Origin: Proteobacteria bacterium HN_bin10 | GTDB lineage: Bacteria > Pseudomonadota > Alphaproteobacteria > Caulobacterales > Aquidulcibacteraceae | Reading direction: 5' to 3' | DNA: 55,768 nt | NCBI GenBank assembly: GCA_002083515.1 | Contig: LWDN01000041.1 | Location: 40,965 to 96,732, forward strand | Part shown: positions 17,912 to 25,807 of the stretch, one piece after another | Position numbering within the stretch: position 1 is the stretch's first letter | Layout: every line of letters starts with the position of its first letter | Translations under genes and position numbers: made by a program | The notes under the pieces: model-generated | Seen by the model: the letters and a program-made list of their open reading frames with translations, nothing else | Told to the model about the DNA's origin: nothing | Databases searched by the model: none

Positions 17912-18544
17912 GTGAACGGCAATCTTCAGGCCCGCGACGCACTCACGCTTTCGCCTGTCATTCCTGTCGTGACGCTGGACGATGCAAGTGACGCTGTGCC
18001 GTTGGCCCAAGCGCTGCTCGCAGGCGGTTTGCGGACCATTGAAATCACGCTGCGTTCACCGGCGGCGCTGGCCGCCATACGAGCCGTCGCCAAGGATGCG
18101 CCCGAGATGATCGTCGGCGCGGGAACGGTGCTCAACGTCAGCGATTTGGATGCCGCCATCGCCGCTGGCGCGCGCTACGCTCTCTCGCCCGGCGCCTCGG
18201 CAAATCTGTTGCTGGCGGCGAAGAACGCCGCGATCCCCTTCATTCCCGGCGTCGCCACCGCAGGCGAAGCGATGCAAGGGCTCGATCTCGGCTACACCTA
18301 TTTCAAGTTTTTCCCGGCTGAACAGCTTGGCGGCGTGGCGGCGCTTAAGGGGATCGGCGCTCCGTTGGCGGCGGCGCGCTTCTGCCCCACCGGTTCGATC
18401 ACGGAAGAGAAGGCGCCCGCTTATCTCGCCCTATCCAACGTGTTGTGCGTCGGCGGCTCTTGGATTGCGTCCATCGAGCTGATCAAGGCGCGCGACTGGA
18501 GGGCGATCGAAGCGAACGCCCGACGCGCGGCGGGCCTAAGATGA
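17912..18544 (+). CDS. eda: KDPG aldolase
   Basis: 210 aa from a GTG codon preceded by AAGGA. It cleaves 2-keto-3-deoxy-6-phosphogluconate to pyruvate and glyceraldehyde-3-phosphate. IEITLRSPAAL holds the general-base Glu, GAGTVLN follows, and YFKFFPAE contains the Schiff-base lysine. It completes the Entner-Doudoroff set after edd. The 89-bp gap from edd is longer than the other junctions, so it may have its own promoter. Some related enzymes also act on 4-hydroxy-2-oxoglutarate. Confidence 0.94.
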   Translation: MNGNLQARDALTLSPVIPVVTLDDASDAVPLAQALLAGGLRTIEITLRSPAALAAIRAVAKDAPEMIVGAGTVLNVSDLDAAIAAGARYALSPGASANLLLAAKNAAIPFIPGVATAGEAMQGLDLGYTYFKFFPAEQLGGVAALKGIGAPLAAARFCPTGSITEEKAPAYLALSNVLCVGGSWIASIELIKARDWRAIEANARRAAGLR

Positions 18545-18865
18545 TTTCGCTTTTGGATAGATTCGCACCGCATTTCTCTCGCCGCTTGCGGAGTTGTCAG
18601 GCACGGGAGACGAGCTGACGGCAAGGGCGATGTTGTTTCTACGAGTGAGCGCGCCTTGCGTGAAGGGCTCGATCGCGAGCCTTCGGCGGGTGGGGACATT
18701 CTTCACGCGGGCGTGTTCGCCAGTAAGCGGCGGTTTCACGTCAAGGTGACAGCAGCCAATTTCGGATAGCCCCACCCAGCTCGGCATGGCGGCGAAAACT
18801 CCGGCCAAAAACGGCCACGATGGGTAGCGACTCACTCCCACACGCCCCGATGGTCCCCGGCCGCC
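18545..18865. other. Intergenic stretch, no recognised gene
   Basis: Between eda and the GST gene. A minus-strand open frame of 101 codons (18536-18841) exists, but it overlaps the eda end, has no recognisable family and no convincing ribosome-binding site. I see no clear terminator with a T-run. Confidence 0.4.
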
Positions 18866-19555
18866 TCAGACGGAGAACTTGCCCGCGATGGACGCTAGGG
18901 TTGAAGATACTGGGTCAACGCAAATCCACCGGGGAAGTCCCTCTTGATCTAGAGCCCGCTGAACTGGTCTTCTTTCGACTACCCTGTCTGTGAGCAAAGA
19001 CCAGGCAGGAAATTCTGTCCTCATCCTCACACCGATAAGATTTCCCCATATGTAGAACACCAGCAGGAACGGATCGACGCACGAGTAGCTTTCGCCAACA
19101 CTCCACGTGCGTCCCTTGACCTGCTGCTCGATGTAACGATAGGAGTCGAGGATGTTCTCTTTGCCCTTCGCCGAGACAGCAGCATACTGCGCTTGATTGC
19201 CAATGAACCTCTGTGGACGCCAGTATTGCCCATAGCCGACCGAATGGACGGTGCTCGTCAGCCAGTTGAGCCACTCCAGGCAACGGAAGTGATTCATTGG
19301 ATCGTTGGGCAGCAGCAACTTCTCCGGATGGGTCAACGCCAAGTACACTAAGATGGCGGGCGCCTCCGTGAGGAGGTGTCCCTCGGCTAGTAGGGCGGGT
19401 ACACGACCTTTCGGGTTGACGGTCAGATATTCGGGAGACTGTGTGCGGCCCTTCTTTACGGAAATCTCTTCCAGGGTGTAGGGATCTCCAATCTCCTCAA
19501 GCAAGATGTGCACGGCCAATGAACAAGCGCCGGGGGAGTAGAAGAGTTTGTACAT
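18866..19555 (-). CDS. Glutathione S-transferase
   Basis: 229 aa. The N-terminal thioredoxin-like domain reads MYKLFYSPGACSLAVHILLEE, with the SPGACS stretch found in beta-class bacterial GSTs, followed by NPKGRVPALL and the glutathione-binding EAPAILVYL. The C-terminal part is helical. It would conjugate or reduce electrophiles with glutathione in the cytoplasm. It is followed upstream on the same strand by a broken AraC gene. Codon choice looks less GC-biased than in neighbouring genes by eye. Confidence 0.88.
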   Translation of the reverse strand: MYKLFYSPGACSLAVHILLEEIGDPYTLEEISVKKGRTQSPEYLTVNPKGRVPALLAEGHLLTEAPAILVYLALTHPEKLLLPNDPMNHFRCLEWLNWLTSTVHSVGYGQYWRPQRFIGNQAQYAAVSAKGKENILDSYRYIEQQVKGRTWSVGESYSCVDPFLLVFYIWGNLIGVRMRTEFPAWSLLTDRVVERRPVQRALDQEGLPRWICVDPVSSTLASIAGKFSV

Positions 19556-19593
19556 TGCAATTCCGGTGGATGGTGCGTGCGGACACGTTACTA

Positions 19594-20458
19594 TCAGAAT
19601 GAGAGGATTGCTTGCCTAAACGGGCTGCGAGGGCGTGGGCGAATGGGTTTCAGGTCGCGAAGTTCGCGCACCGCGTTACGACGTTGCAACTTGAAGCACC
19701 CTTGCGCGAGACTTGAGGGCGCTAGAAGCGGATAACCCAAACATCGCCTTAAACTGTGGCTAAAATGTGCCGAGTTAGCAAAGCCCGCACCGAGCGCTGC
19801 GGCTGTAAGCGAGGCGCCACGGGCAAAGCTCTCCACCGCGTGGCGGACGCGGATCCACATTCTCAGGCGTCGGAGCGGTACCCCAGTTGCTTCGGACATT
19901 AGGTGCCGCAATCGGCTTGGCGAGAGCTTCACCACTGCGGCGAGTTGATCTAGCGATTGGTTGTCGGTCAGGTTCTGGCCTATCGTGTCGATGACGCGGC
20001 GAACACGGTGGTCCATTCTTGGCGCGCGCGAGTGCACGCCGAGCGTCTCGTTCGCGACGCGCTCAAATTGCGCCAATGCGGAAGTCACCGCGGGGGGGCG
20101 CGGCAGCATGGAGAGACCGCAACACGGCAATCATCCTGTGCTCTTCCCGCGTGTCCAACTCTGCTGTTCCCTCCTGCCCGTGCGCAGTTAGCCGACGATA
20201 GTGAGGGCGGTGAGGGTCACTGTAAATTACCGCAACTAGAGAGTTGCGCATAACCAATGGATGCGAGCGGCCAGCGGGGATCAGGGCGCTCCGAGCAATC
20301 TGCGGTACTGCATCTGGCGGCGAGCGGACGCGGACGACGCCGTCCAGCGCGAGCAGACACACAGACGAAACGTGTCGATGCGGCGCTACATCGCTCAGCC
20401 GGCCGATGTAGAGTGCGCGCTCAGGCCAAAGGCAAAGGAGCGGCTCTTGTGACGACAT
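19594..20458 (-). pseudogene. AraC-family regulator, frameshifted at a C7 run
   Basis: The N-terminal cupin-like part runs from the ATG at 20458 (MSSQEPLLCLWPERALYIGR, then IPAGRSHPLV). The C-terminal AraC helix-turn-helix pair is in another frame (SLDQLAAVVKLSPSRLRHLMSEATG, then AALGAGFANSAHFSHSLRRCLG). The switch falls at a run of seven C on the coding strand (G7 at 20092-20098); with six, the frames join into one protein of about 287 aa. This may be a true inactivating or phase-variable indel, or a sequencing error. Target genes are unknown. Confidence 0.75.
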
Positions 20459-20475
20459 ATTGATTTAATGTGTCC

Positions 20476-20535
20476 TGAACCACGCCGGGAATTTCGTGGG
20501 GCTGTGAGCTTGAGTCACGCGCTCATAGCCGGCGC
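20476..20535 (-). mobile_element. IS3-family terminal relic
   Basis: TGAACCACGCCGGGAATTTCG at 20476, and about 60 bp inward from it, align with the IS end at 35831-35890 at roughly four of five positions, including the GAGTCACGC and CATAGCCGG blocks. TGAACC plus a GCCGGG-type sequence is usual for one group of IS3-family ends. No transposase reading frame remains here. It lies 18 bp upstream of the AraC start codon. Confidence 0.5.
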
Positions 20536-20696
20536 CTCCAAAATTGCATAGTAGCAAGGAGCATTTGGTCGTGTCCATTGAGGTGTAGGGGCCTGCGGGC
20601 ATAGTGATCGTCGGCGGTTTCACTAGATTTGCGCGGCTGGGCAAGGCAAGTGTTGGCGTCAGTGTAGCTCTCAATTTGCACCTGGAGACAATGGCG

Positions 20697-21119
20697 ATGG
20701 AGATTGTAGCGTTCTCGGTGGTTGCGACCTTCCTGTGCCTCTCTCTGGTGCATTTCTATTGGGCGTTTGGCGGCCGGATTGGGGTGGCGGCCGCGATCCC
20801 TGAACGCGATGGAAAACCCGCGTTTCAGCCCTCGACATTGGCGACGCTCGCCGTCGCGGTTGGTTTGGCGTTGTGCGCTGTGGTGGTCGCGCACGCCGCG
20901 GGGCTATCGTTGCCGTTTCCCCGGTCAGTGAGCGTGTGGTTGACCCGTGCGTTAGCGGTTGTGTTGTTCCTGCGAGCGATTGGAGATTTCCGGTTAGTCG
21001 GCTTTCTAAAGCGCGTTCGCGGCACTCGATTTGCGCGGCTGGACACCGCTGTATACTCGCCGCTTTGCCTCGCTTTGGCGATCGGGCGTTGGCTAGCGTC
21101 GGTGGCGCACGCTGACTAA
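20697..21119 (+). CDS. DUF3995 family membrane protein
   Basis: 140 aa with four hydrophobic segments (AFSVVATFLCLSLVHFYWAFGG, then TLATLAVAVGLALCAVVVAHAAG, RALAVVLFLRAIGDFRLVG, and the C-terminal SPLCLALAIG). The HFYWAFGG and RAIGDFRLVGF blocks are typical of DUF3995. The ATG at 20697 has GGAG 9 nt upstream; the ATG at 20691 is too close to it. Function is unknown in this family. It is convergent with the MAPEG gene, with only 2 bp between the ends. Confidence 0.75.
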   Translation: MEIVAFSVVATFLCLSLVHFYWAFGGRIGVAAAIPERDGKPAFQPSTLATLAVAVGLALCAVVVAHAAGLSLPFPRSVSVWLTRALAVVLFLRAIGDFRLVGFLKRVRGTRFARLDTAVYSPLCLALAIGRWLASVAHAD

Positions 21120-21121
21120 CC

Positions 21122-21466
21122 TCAGCCGCTCAGGTCCCACGTCCAGATTGTTCTGGCCAATTCCGCCAGCACGCCAACCACGCCGGCGATCGATGCGGCC
21201 CATCCCCACCTGCGTAGGCCTCGCAGCGGCTTCACCGACAAAATCAAATAGGACCCGCGGCCTGCGGCATAGACTACGGCGCCCTTGAGCGACCAGGGGC
21301 CGAATCCTTCCAGCATGGCGAGCGCAATTACGCCTGCAGCGAAGAGGTAGAATGTTTCTGAGAAGTTGCGGTGGATCTGTTGCAACGTTTCGCTGAATTG
21401 GCCGAGCGGCGCTTGCACTGCGCCGTAGACGCACGCGCCCAGCAGAATCGCGATCTCAACGACCAT
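21122..21466 (-). CDS. MAPEG-like membrane protein
   Basis: 114 aa from the ATG at 21466 with GAGGAAGG upstream. Four hydrophobic helices are present, and RNFSETFYLFAAGVIAL and GRGSYLILSVKPLRGLRRWGW resemble the MAPEG fold (membrane-associated proteins in eicosanoid and glutathione metabolism). A glutathione-linked detoxification role would suit the nearby GST, but this is inferred. Confidence 0.68.
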   Translation of the reverse strand: MVVEIAILLGACVYGAVQAPLGQFSETLQQIHRNFSETFYLFAAGVIALAMLEGFGPWSLKGAVVYAAGRGSYLILSVKPLRGLRRWGWAASIAGVVGVLAELARTIWTWDLSG

Positions 21467-21569
21467 ATCGCCTTCCTCGCCCAATATCGAATGAGCTTCC
21501 TCAGGTCCTACGTAGAGCTGTAGAAGCGTCGCGCCCGGTTGCCGCTCCTACCGGCCGCACCCGAACGCC

Positions 21570-22820
21570 TCATGTCCTTGAGACCGCTGGCGCGGCGGCT
21601 TGGCTATCGCCCACGGTGCGGCGGAGTAGGTAAAGCGCCAGCGCTATCGCCGCCATCGGTCCAAGCGTCAGATAGAAGGCGGTTTCCCCGCCGACGCGCG
21701 CAAAGGTCTGGCCGGTTATGAACGATCCAGTGGTGCCGCCGAGCGCTGAAAAAACGACGATAAGTCCGGCCATGCCGGCATGACGCTCCCTGGGCAGCGA
21801 GGATAGGATCACCGAATTGATCGCCGGATAAATGGGGGCCATGAACAGTCCGATCATGGGGAGCAGGAACGCGGCGGGCGGTGCGTTCAGCCATGTCATC
21901 GCGGCGCTTGAATTGAGCCCGCGCGTCAGCGGCAGTGTAAGCAATATCAGCAGCGCCATCGCGGCAACGCAGATGTTCAATAGCCAATACCAGCTCAAAC
22001 GCTGTAGGATGAAGCCAGCGCCCAATCGTCCCATCGCCAGCGCTCCGGCGAATATGCTTGCCGCCTGTACGCTCATGGCTTGCGGTAGGTGCAACACTTC
22101 ATTGTTAAAAGTGGGCAGCCATGTGCCGATTCCCTGTTCGATGAGTACATAGAGAAAGGCCGCGATTACGAATACGAGCACCGCCGGGCGCGCCACGAGT
22201 CTCAACATTTGCGCGATATCGGTGAGGGACCCGGCGCCAGTTTCGACTGGCGCTTGCGGGAAGGTGACGAAGCTCAACAGGGCCACATTCGCCAGCGCGA
22301 CCGCCGCGAGCAGCCAGTAGACATTAAGCCACCCCAGCGACGCCGGAGCGTCTGGTTGAATGAATGCGGCGAACACCCAGTAACCTGAGAGCACACCGAT
22401 CATGAAGAAGCCTTCAATCGTGTTAAGCAAACTCGCGTGATGGTTTTCGCTTTTGGCGAGCAGTCCGATCGTGGCGTAAACCGCGACCTTGACCAGTGCG
22501 AAGCTTGCGCCAACGGCCAGGAACATGATCTTCGTTGTCAAGAAACCGGGCGCGAGCGGCATGGCCAGGCAGGCGGCCATCACAATGGCGAACGCGAGGG
22601 TCATGGCGCGGCGATAACCGAGGCGGGGCAGGAACGAGGCCACCGCGAAAGAAACCACCGCGATGGGGAGATCCTTGAACGCCTCGAGAATGCTTGCTTC
22701 CGACTTGCTCACCCCAAGGGTGGCGATCATCTGCAAGATGACCGTGCCGACGCTGTTCAACAAAATGGCGAACAAAAAGTAGGCGGAGAAGAGGGCGATC
22801 CGGATAGGCAAAGGGTTCAT
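21570..22820 (-). CDS. MFS transporter of the oligosaccharide locus
   Basis: 416 aa from the ATG at 22820 with GGAGAGG upstream. Twelve hydrophobic segments are present, with MFS signatures such as PRLGYRRAM between helices 2 and 3 and MGRLGAGFILQR in the second half. It is divergent from a GH13 alpha-glucosidase, and the tandem operator at 22873-22894 lies between them. It probably moves a mono- or disaccharide across the inner membrane after outer-membrane uptake by the TonB receptor encoded downstream. The substrate is not evident from sequence. Confidence 0.82.
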   Translation of the reverse strand: MNPLPIRIALFSAYFLFAILLNSVGTVILQMIATLGVSKSEASILEAFKDLPIAVVSFAVASFLPRLGYRRAMTLAFAIVMAACLAMPLAPGFLTTKIMFLAVGASFALVKVAVYATIGLLAKSENHHASLLNTIEGFFMIGVLSGYWVFAAFIQPDAPASLGWLNVYWLLAAVALANVALLSFVTFPQAPVETGAGSLTDIAQMLRLVARPAVLVFVIAAFLYVLIEQGIGTWLPTFNNEVLHLPQAMSVQAASIFAGALAMGRLGAGFILQRLSWYWLLNICVAAMALLILLTLPLTRGLNSSAAMTWLNAPPAAFLLPMIGLFMAPIYPAINSVILSSLPRERHAGMAGLIVVFSALGGTTGSFITGQTFARVGGETAFYLTLGPMAAIALALYLLRRTVGDSQAAAPAVSRT

Positions 22821-22872
22821 GCTGGCCTCTCCGGGGCGTCCGCTGCCGGCAGCCAATAGCAGGCGCCAAGAC

Positions 22873-22894
22873 ATTGCGCAATGGATTGCGCAAT
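22873..22894. promoter_or_regulatory. Tandem LacI-type operator, MFS/GH13 promoter
   Basis: Two copies of the self-complementary 10-mer ATTGCGCAAT (22873-22882 and 22885-22894) are separated by GG, 53 bp from the MFS start and 54 bp from the GH13 start. The same arrangement recurs upstream of the TonB receptor at 25716. TTGCGCAA with a central CG is typical of LacI-family operators. Confidence 0.65.
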
Positions 22895-22947
22895 CGCCCC
22901 GGCCATGCTTACGATGGGCCCAGATAGATCAATGGAATTTTGCTCTG

Positions 22948-24555
22948 ATGCGAGAAGGCAAGGACGATTGGTGGCGCGGCGCGGTGATCTATCAGGTCTA
23001 TCCACGCAGCTTCTGCGATAGTAACGGCGATGGCATTGGCGATCTGCCGGGTATCCGCGCACGCCTGGACTACCTCGCCGAACTCGGCGTCGATGGCATT
23101 TGGTTGTCGCCCTTCTTTCGGTCACCGATGCGCGATTTCGGCTATGACGTGAGCGACTACAGGGCGGTTGATCCCATTTTTGGAGCGATCGAGGATTTTG
23201 ACAGCTTGTTGCGCGCGGCTCGATCCAAGGGCCTCAAGCTCATCATAGACCAAGTCTATTCGCACACGTCCGACCAGCACCCCTGGTTCAAGGAGAGCCG
23301 CGCTTCGCGCACGGGCCCAAAAGCCGACTGGTATGTGTGGGCTGACCCAAGGCCGGACGGCGGTCCGCCGAACAATTGGATTTCGCTGTTCGGCGGACAA
23401 GCCTGGTCCTGGGACACGCGCCGGCGGCAATACTATCTGCACAACTTCCTCGCCGAGCAGCCCGATCTCAACTTCCACAACCTGGAAGTTCAGCGCGAAG
23501 TCTTGGACATTGCAAAATTCTGGCTCGATAGGGGCGTCGATGGGTTTCGTCTCGATGTCGCGAATTTCTACTTTTGCGACAAACTCTTGCGTGACAATCC
23601 GGCAAAGAGCGCTTCAGGCGGCCTCACGCGCCCTTACCAGCATCAACGCCATCTCTACGATCGCTCGCAGCCCGAGAATCTCGCCTTCATGGAGACGCTG
23701 CGGAGCTTGGTCGACCAATACCCCGACCGTATGACTGTCGCCGAAATCGGCAGCGATTCCTACATCGCTCGCAGCATCGAGTACTCCGAGCCTGGCCGGC
23801 TGCACACGGCCTACAATTTCTTATTGCTTGAGAACGGCCCCCTCAGCGCCGCCCTTGTGCGGGACGCGATCGAGAGCTGGTCAAGCGCCAGCGCCTGGCC
23901 CAGCTGGTCCTTCTCCAACCACGATGTCGTGCGCGTGCGAACGCGTTGGGGCGGCTCTGAAGCGAGCGATGCGTTGGCGCAAGTGTTGCTCGGGGTGCTC
24001 ATGTGCCTGCGCGGAACGATCTTTCTCTACCAAGGCGAAGAGCTGGGTTTGCCGCAAGCGGATGTTCCATTCGATCGCTTGCGCGATCCCGAGGGCATTC
24101 GGTTTTGGCCCGACAATCTTGGCCGGGACGGCTGCAGGACGCCGATGCCTTGGAAGGCGCGCGCGCCAAACGGCGGGTTTTCCTCAACTGATCCTTGGCT
24201 GCCGCTTGACCGGCGCCACCGCGAATTCGCCGTGGACATGCAGGAACGGGCGCGGTCTTCCACGCTCAAGCTCACGCGCGCCTTCATTCGTTTTCGGCGC
24301 GAGCATCGCGCGCTGAGGGTTGGCGCGATTGAGTTCTTCGACGCCCCCGAGCCAATTCTCGCATTCGCGCGTACGGAAGGGGCGACACGCCTGATCTGTG
24401 TGTTCAATCTTGGTGCGGCGCCCATTGAATTTAGGCTGCCGTGCCGTGGGCGCGCGCTCGACTATGGATTGCCGGGGAGGTTAGAAGGAGATCGAGCCGC
24501 GTTGGGTCCATGGGGCGGTTTGATCGTTGAGGCCGCGTCGCGTGAGGAAAAGTAG
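22948..24555 (+). CDS. GH13 alpha-glucosidase
   Basis: 535 aa, start at the ATG at 22948 before WWRGAVIYQVYPRSF. It is a GH13 (beta/alpha)8-barrel enzyme hydrolysing alpha-glucosidic bonds. Motifs: DGIWLSPFF, nucleophile Asp near residue 201 in DGFRLDVAN, acid/base Glu near 266 in VAEIG, and the NHD motif near 325. No signal peptide is visible, so it should act in the cytoplasm on imported oligosaccharides such as maltose-type sugars or isomaltose. Its end overlaps the following LacI gene, which indicates an operon. The specificity (alpha-1,4 or 1,6, or sucrose) cannot be read from motifs alone. Confidence 0.9.
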   Translation: MREGKDDWWRGAVIYQVYPRSFCDSNGDGIGDLPGIRARLDYLAELGVDGIWLSPFFRSPMRDFGYDVSDYRAVDPIFGAIEDFDSLLRAARSKGLKLIIDQVYSHTSDQHPWFKESRASRTGPKADWYVWADPRPDGGPPNNWISLFGGQAWSWDTRRRQYYLHNFLAEQPDLNFHNLEVQREVLDIAKFWLDRGVDGFRLDVANFYFCDKLLRDNPAKSASGGLTRPYQHQRHLYDRSQPENLAFMETLRSLVDQYPDRMTVAEIGSDSYIARSIEYSEPGRLHTAYNFLLLENGPLSAALVRDAIESWSSASAWPSWSFSNHDVVRVRTRWGGSEASDALAQVLLGVLMCLRGTIFLYQGEELGLPQADVPFDRLRDPEGIRFWPDNLGRDGCRTPMPWKARAPNGGFSSTDPWLPLDRRHREFAVDMQERARSSTLKLTRAFIRFRREHRALRVGAIEFFDAPEPILAFARTEGATRLICVFNLGAAPIEFRLPCRGRALDYGLPGRLEGDRAALGPWGGLIVEAASREEK

Positions 24556-25597
24556 AGCAACGGGCGATGCGCCCTCCCGCGCCGGCGCCAGAACGATGGC
24601 GGAGATTGCAAGGCTTGCAGGCGTCGCTGAATCCACGGTCTCTCGCGCCTTAGCCGGAAGCACGCGTGTGTCAGGCGACACGCGTCTGCGCATTGCCGAG
24701 CTGGTGAAGGAGCATGGCTACCGCATCAACAGCAGCGCGCGTAATTTGCGGACGCAGCGCTCTCGCACCATAGAGGTCGTGATCGCGATATCCGAGGCAA
24801 CCCGCCAACACTTCTCGGACCCGTTCTTTAGTCAGATCATCGCTTCGCTTGGCGACGCGCTCGCGGAAAATGGCTATGACATGCTGCTTTCGCGTCAGCC
24901 CCCATGGTCGGACGTAAGCGGCGCCGACGCCCTGACCTCAAACCGCGCCGACGGTGTTATCGTCATCGGACAGGGCCGCGACCCGGCGCCGCTGGAGACC
25001 TATGCGCGAGAGCGCAAGAATGTTGTGGTTTGGGGCGGCGACATAGCGGGGCGATCTTATCCGGTGGTGGGCAGCGACAATTTCGAAGGCGGCCAACTTG
25101 TTGGGCGTCACCTGATGTCCCTGGGGCGGCGGCGCGTCGTCTTTCTGGGCGATGTCGGTCACACCGAGATTGGCCTTCGTCATCGCGGCTTGGTCACCGC
25201 CTTGACGTCGATGGACCAAGCATCGACGCAAACACTCACGCTTTCCATGCCGTTCGACGGCGCCTCGGCCTATGAGGCCACGCATGAATTGTTTCGCGAT
25301 CGCGCGTGGCACGATGCGGTGTTTGCGGCCAGCGACATCTTGGCGATCGCTGCGATGCAAGCGCTCGCTGACCTTGGCATTCGCGTCCCTAACGACGTGG
25401 CTGTGATCGGTTATGATGACATCGCCGTTTCGGCGTTGGTTTCGCCCGCGCTCACGACCGTTCGCCAAGACACCACCGCAGGCGGCCGGGCCTTGGTGAG
25501 CAAGCTGCTTGAAATTATGGACGGCGAGACACCCAGCGATCTGATTCTGCCGACGCAGCTCATCGTTCGCCGCTCTTGCGGCGCTCCCACCCGCTGA
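24542..25597 (+). CDS. LacI-family regulator of the oligosaccharide locus
   Basis: 351 aa from a GTG with GAGG 9 nt upstream; a TTG at 24527 is an alternative. It overlaps the end of the GH13 gene. A short basic arm precedes the helix-turn-helix (MAEIARLAGVAESTVSRALAG), and a sugar-binding domain follows (FAASDILAIAAMQALADLGI, then VPNDVAVIGYDDI, then LTTVRQD). The paired ATTGCGCAAT sites in front of MFS/GH13 and of the TonB receptor are its probable operators. It likely represses until an oligosaccharide or its product binds; the effector is unknown. Confidence 0.88.
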   Translation: MRKSRATGDAPSRAGARTMAEIARLAGVAESTVSRALAGSTRVSGDTRLRIAELVKEHGYRINSSARNLRTQRSRTIEVVIAISEATRQHFSDPFFSQIIASLGDALAENGYDMLLSRQPPWSDVSGADALTSNRADGVIVIGQGRDPAPLETYARERKNVVVWGGDIAGRSYPVVGSDNFEGGQLVGRHLMSLGRRRVVFLGDVGHTEIGLRHRGLVTALTSMDQASTQTLTLSMPFDGASAYEATHELFRDRAWHDAVFAASDILAIAAMQALADLGIRVPNDVAVIGYDDIAVSALVSPALTTVRQDTTAGGRALVSKLLEIMDGETPSDLILPTQLIVRRSCGAPTR

Positions 25598-25615
25598 ACC
25601 GGCGGCGGACCACGT

Positions 25616-25645
25616 CTTGCGCAATCTTGCGCATTCTTGCACATG
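25616..25645. repeat. 10-bp-phased operator-like half sites
   Basis: Three consecutive 10-mers CTTGCGCAAT, CTTGCGCATT and CTTGCACATG follow one another at exactly helical spacing, about 70 bp upstream of the tandem operator of the TonB receptor gene. Each resembles the TTGCGCAA operator core. They may be degenerate LacI sites or the remains of an expanded operator array. Confidence 0.5.
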
Positions 25646-25715
25646 CCTTGTCTTGCAGAATGTACCCTTGGTGCAACGCTTCTCCATGAAAATCGTGCAA
25701 ATTGCTAAGATGGCG

Positions 25716-25735
25716 ATTGCGCAATGGATTGCGCA
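25716..25735. promoter_or_regulatory. Tandem LacI-type operator, TonB receptor promoter
   Basis: ATTGCGCAAT (25716-25725), GG, then ATTGCGCA (25728-25735) repeat the arrangement at 22873-22894, 72 bp upstream of the receptor start. It probably binds the LacI protein encoded just upstream. Confidence 0.65.
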
Positions 25736-25807
25736 TCGGTTAGGGTTCCAACGCCAAAAAAAGGGGCGAACCAAGGTCCCTCCGGCCTGATATTTGGGGA
25801 GGTTGAT

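Noticed and set aside
18536..18841. Minus-strand 101-codon frame after eda
   Set aside because: Overlaps the eda end, lacks a convincing ribosome-binding site and any known family, so treated as intergenic.
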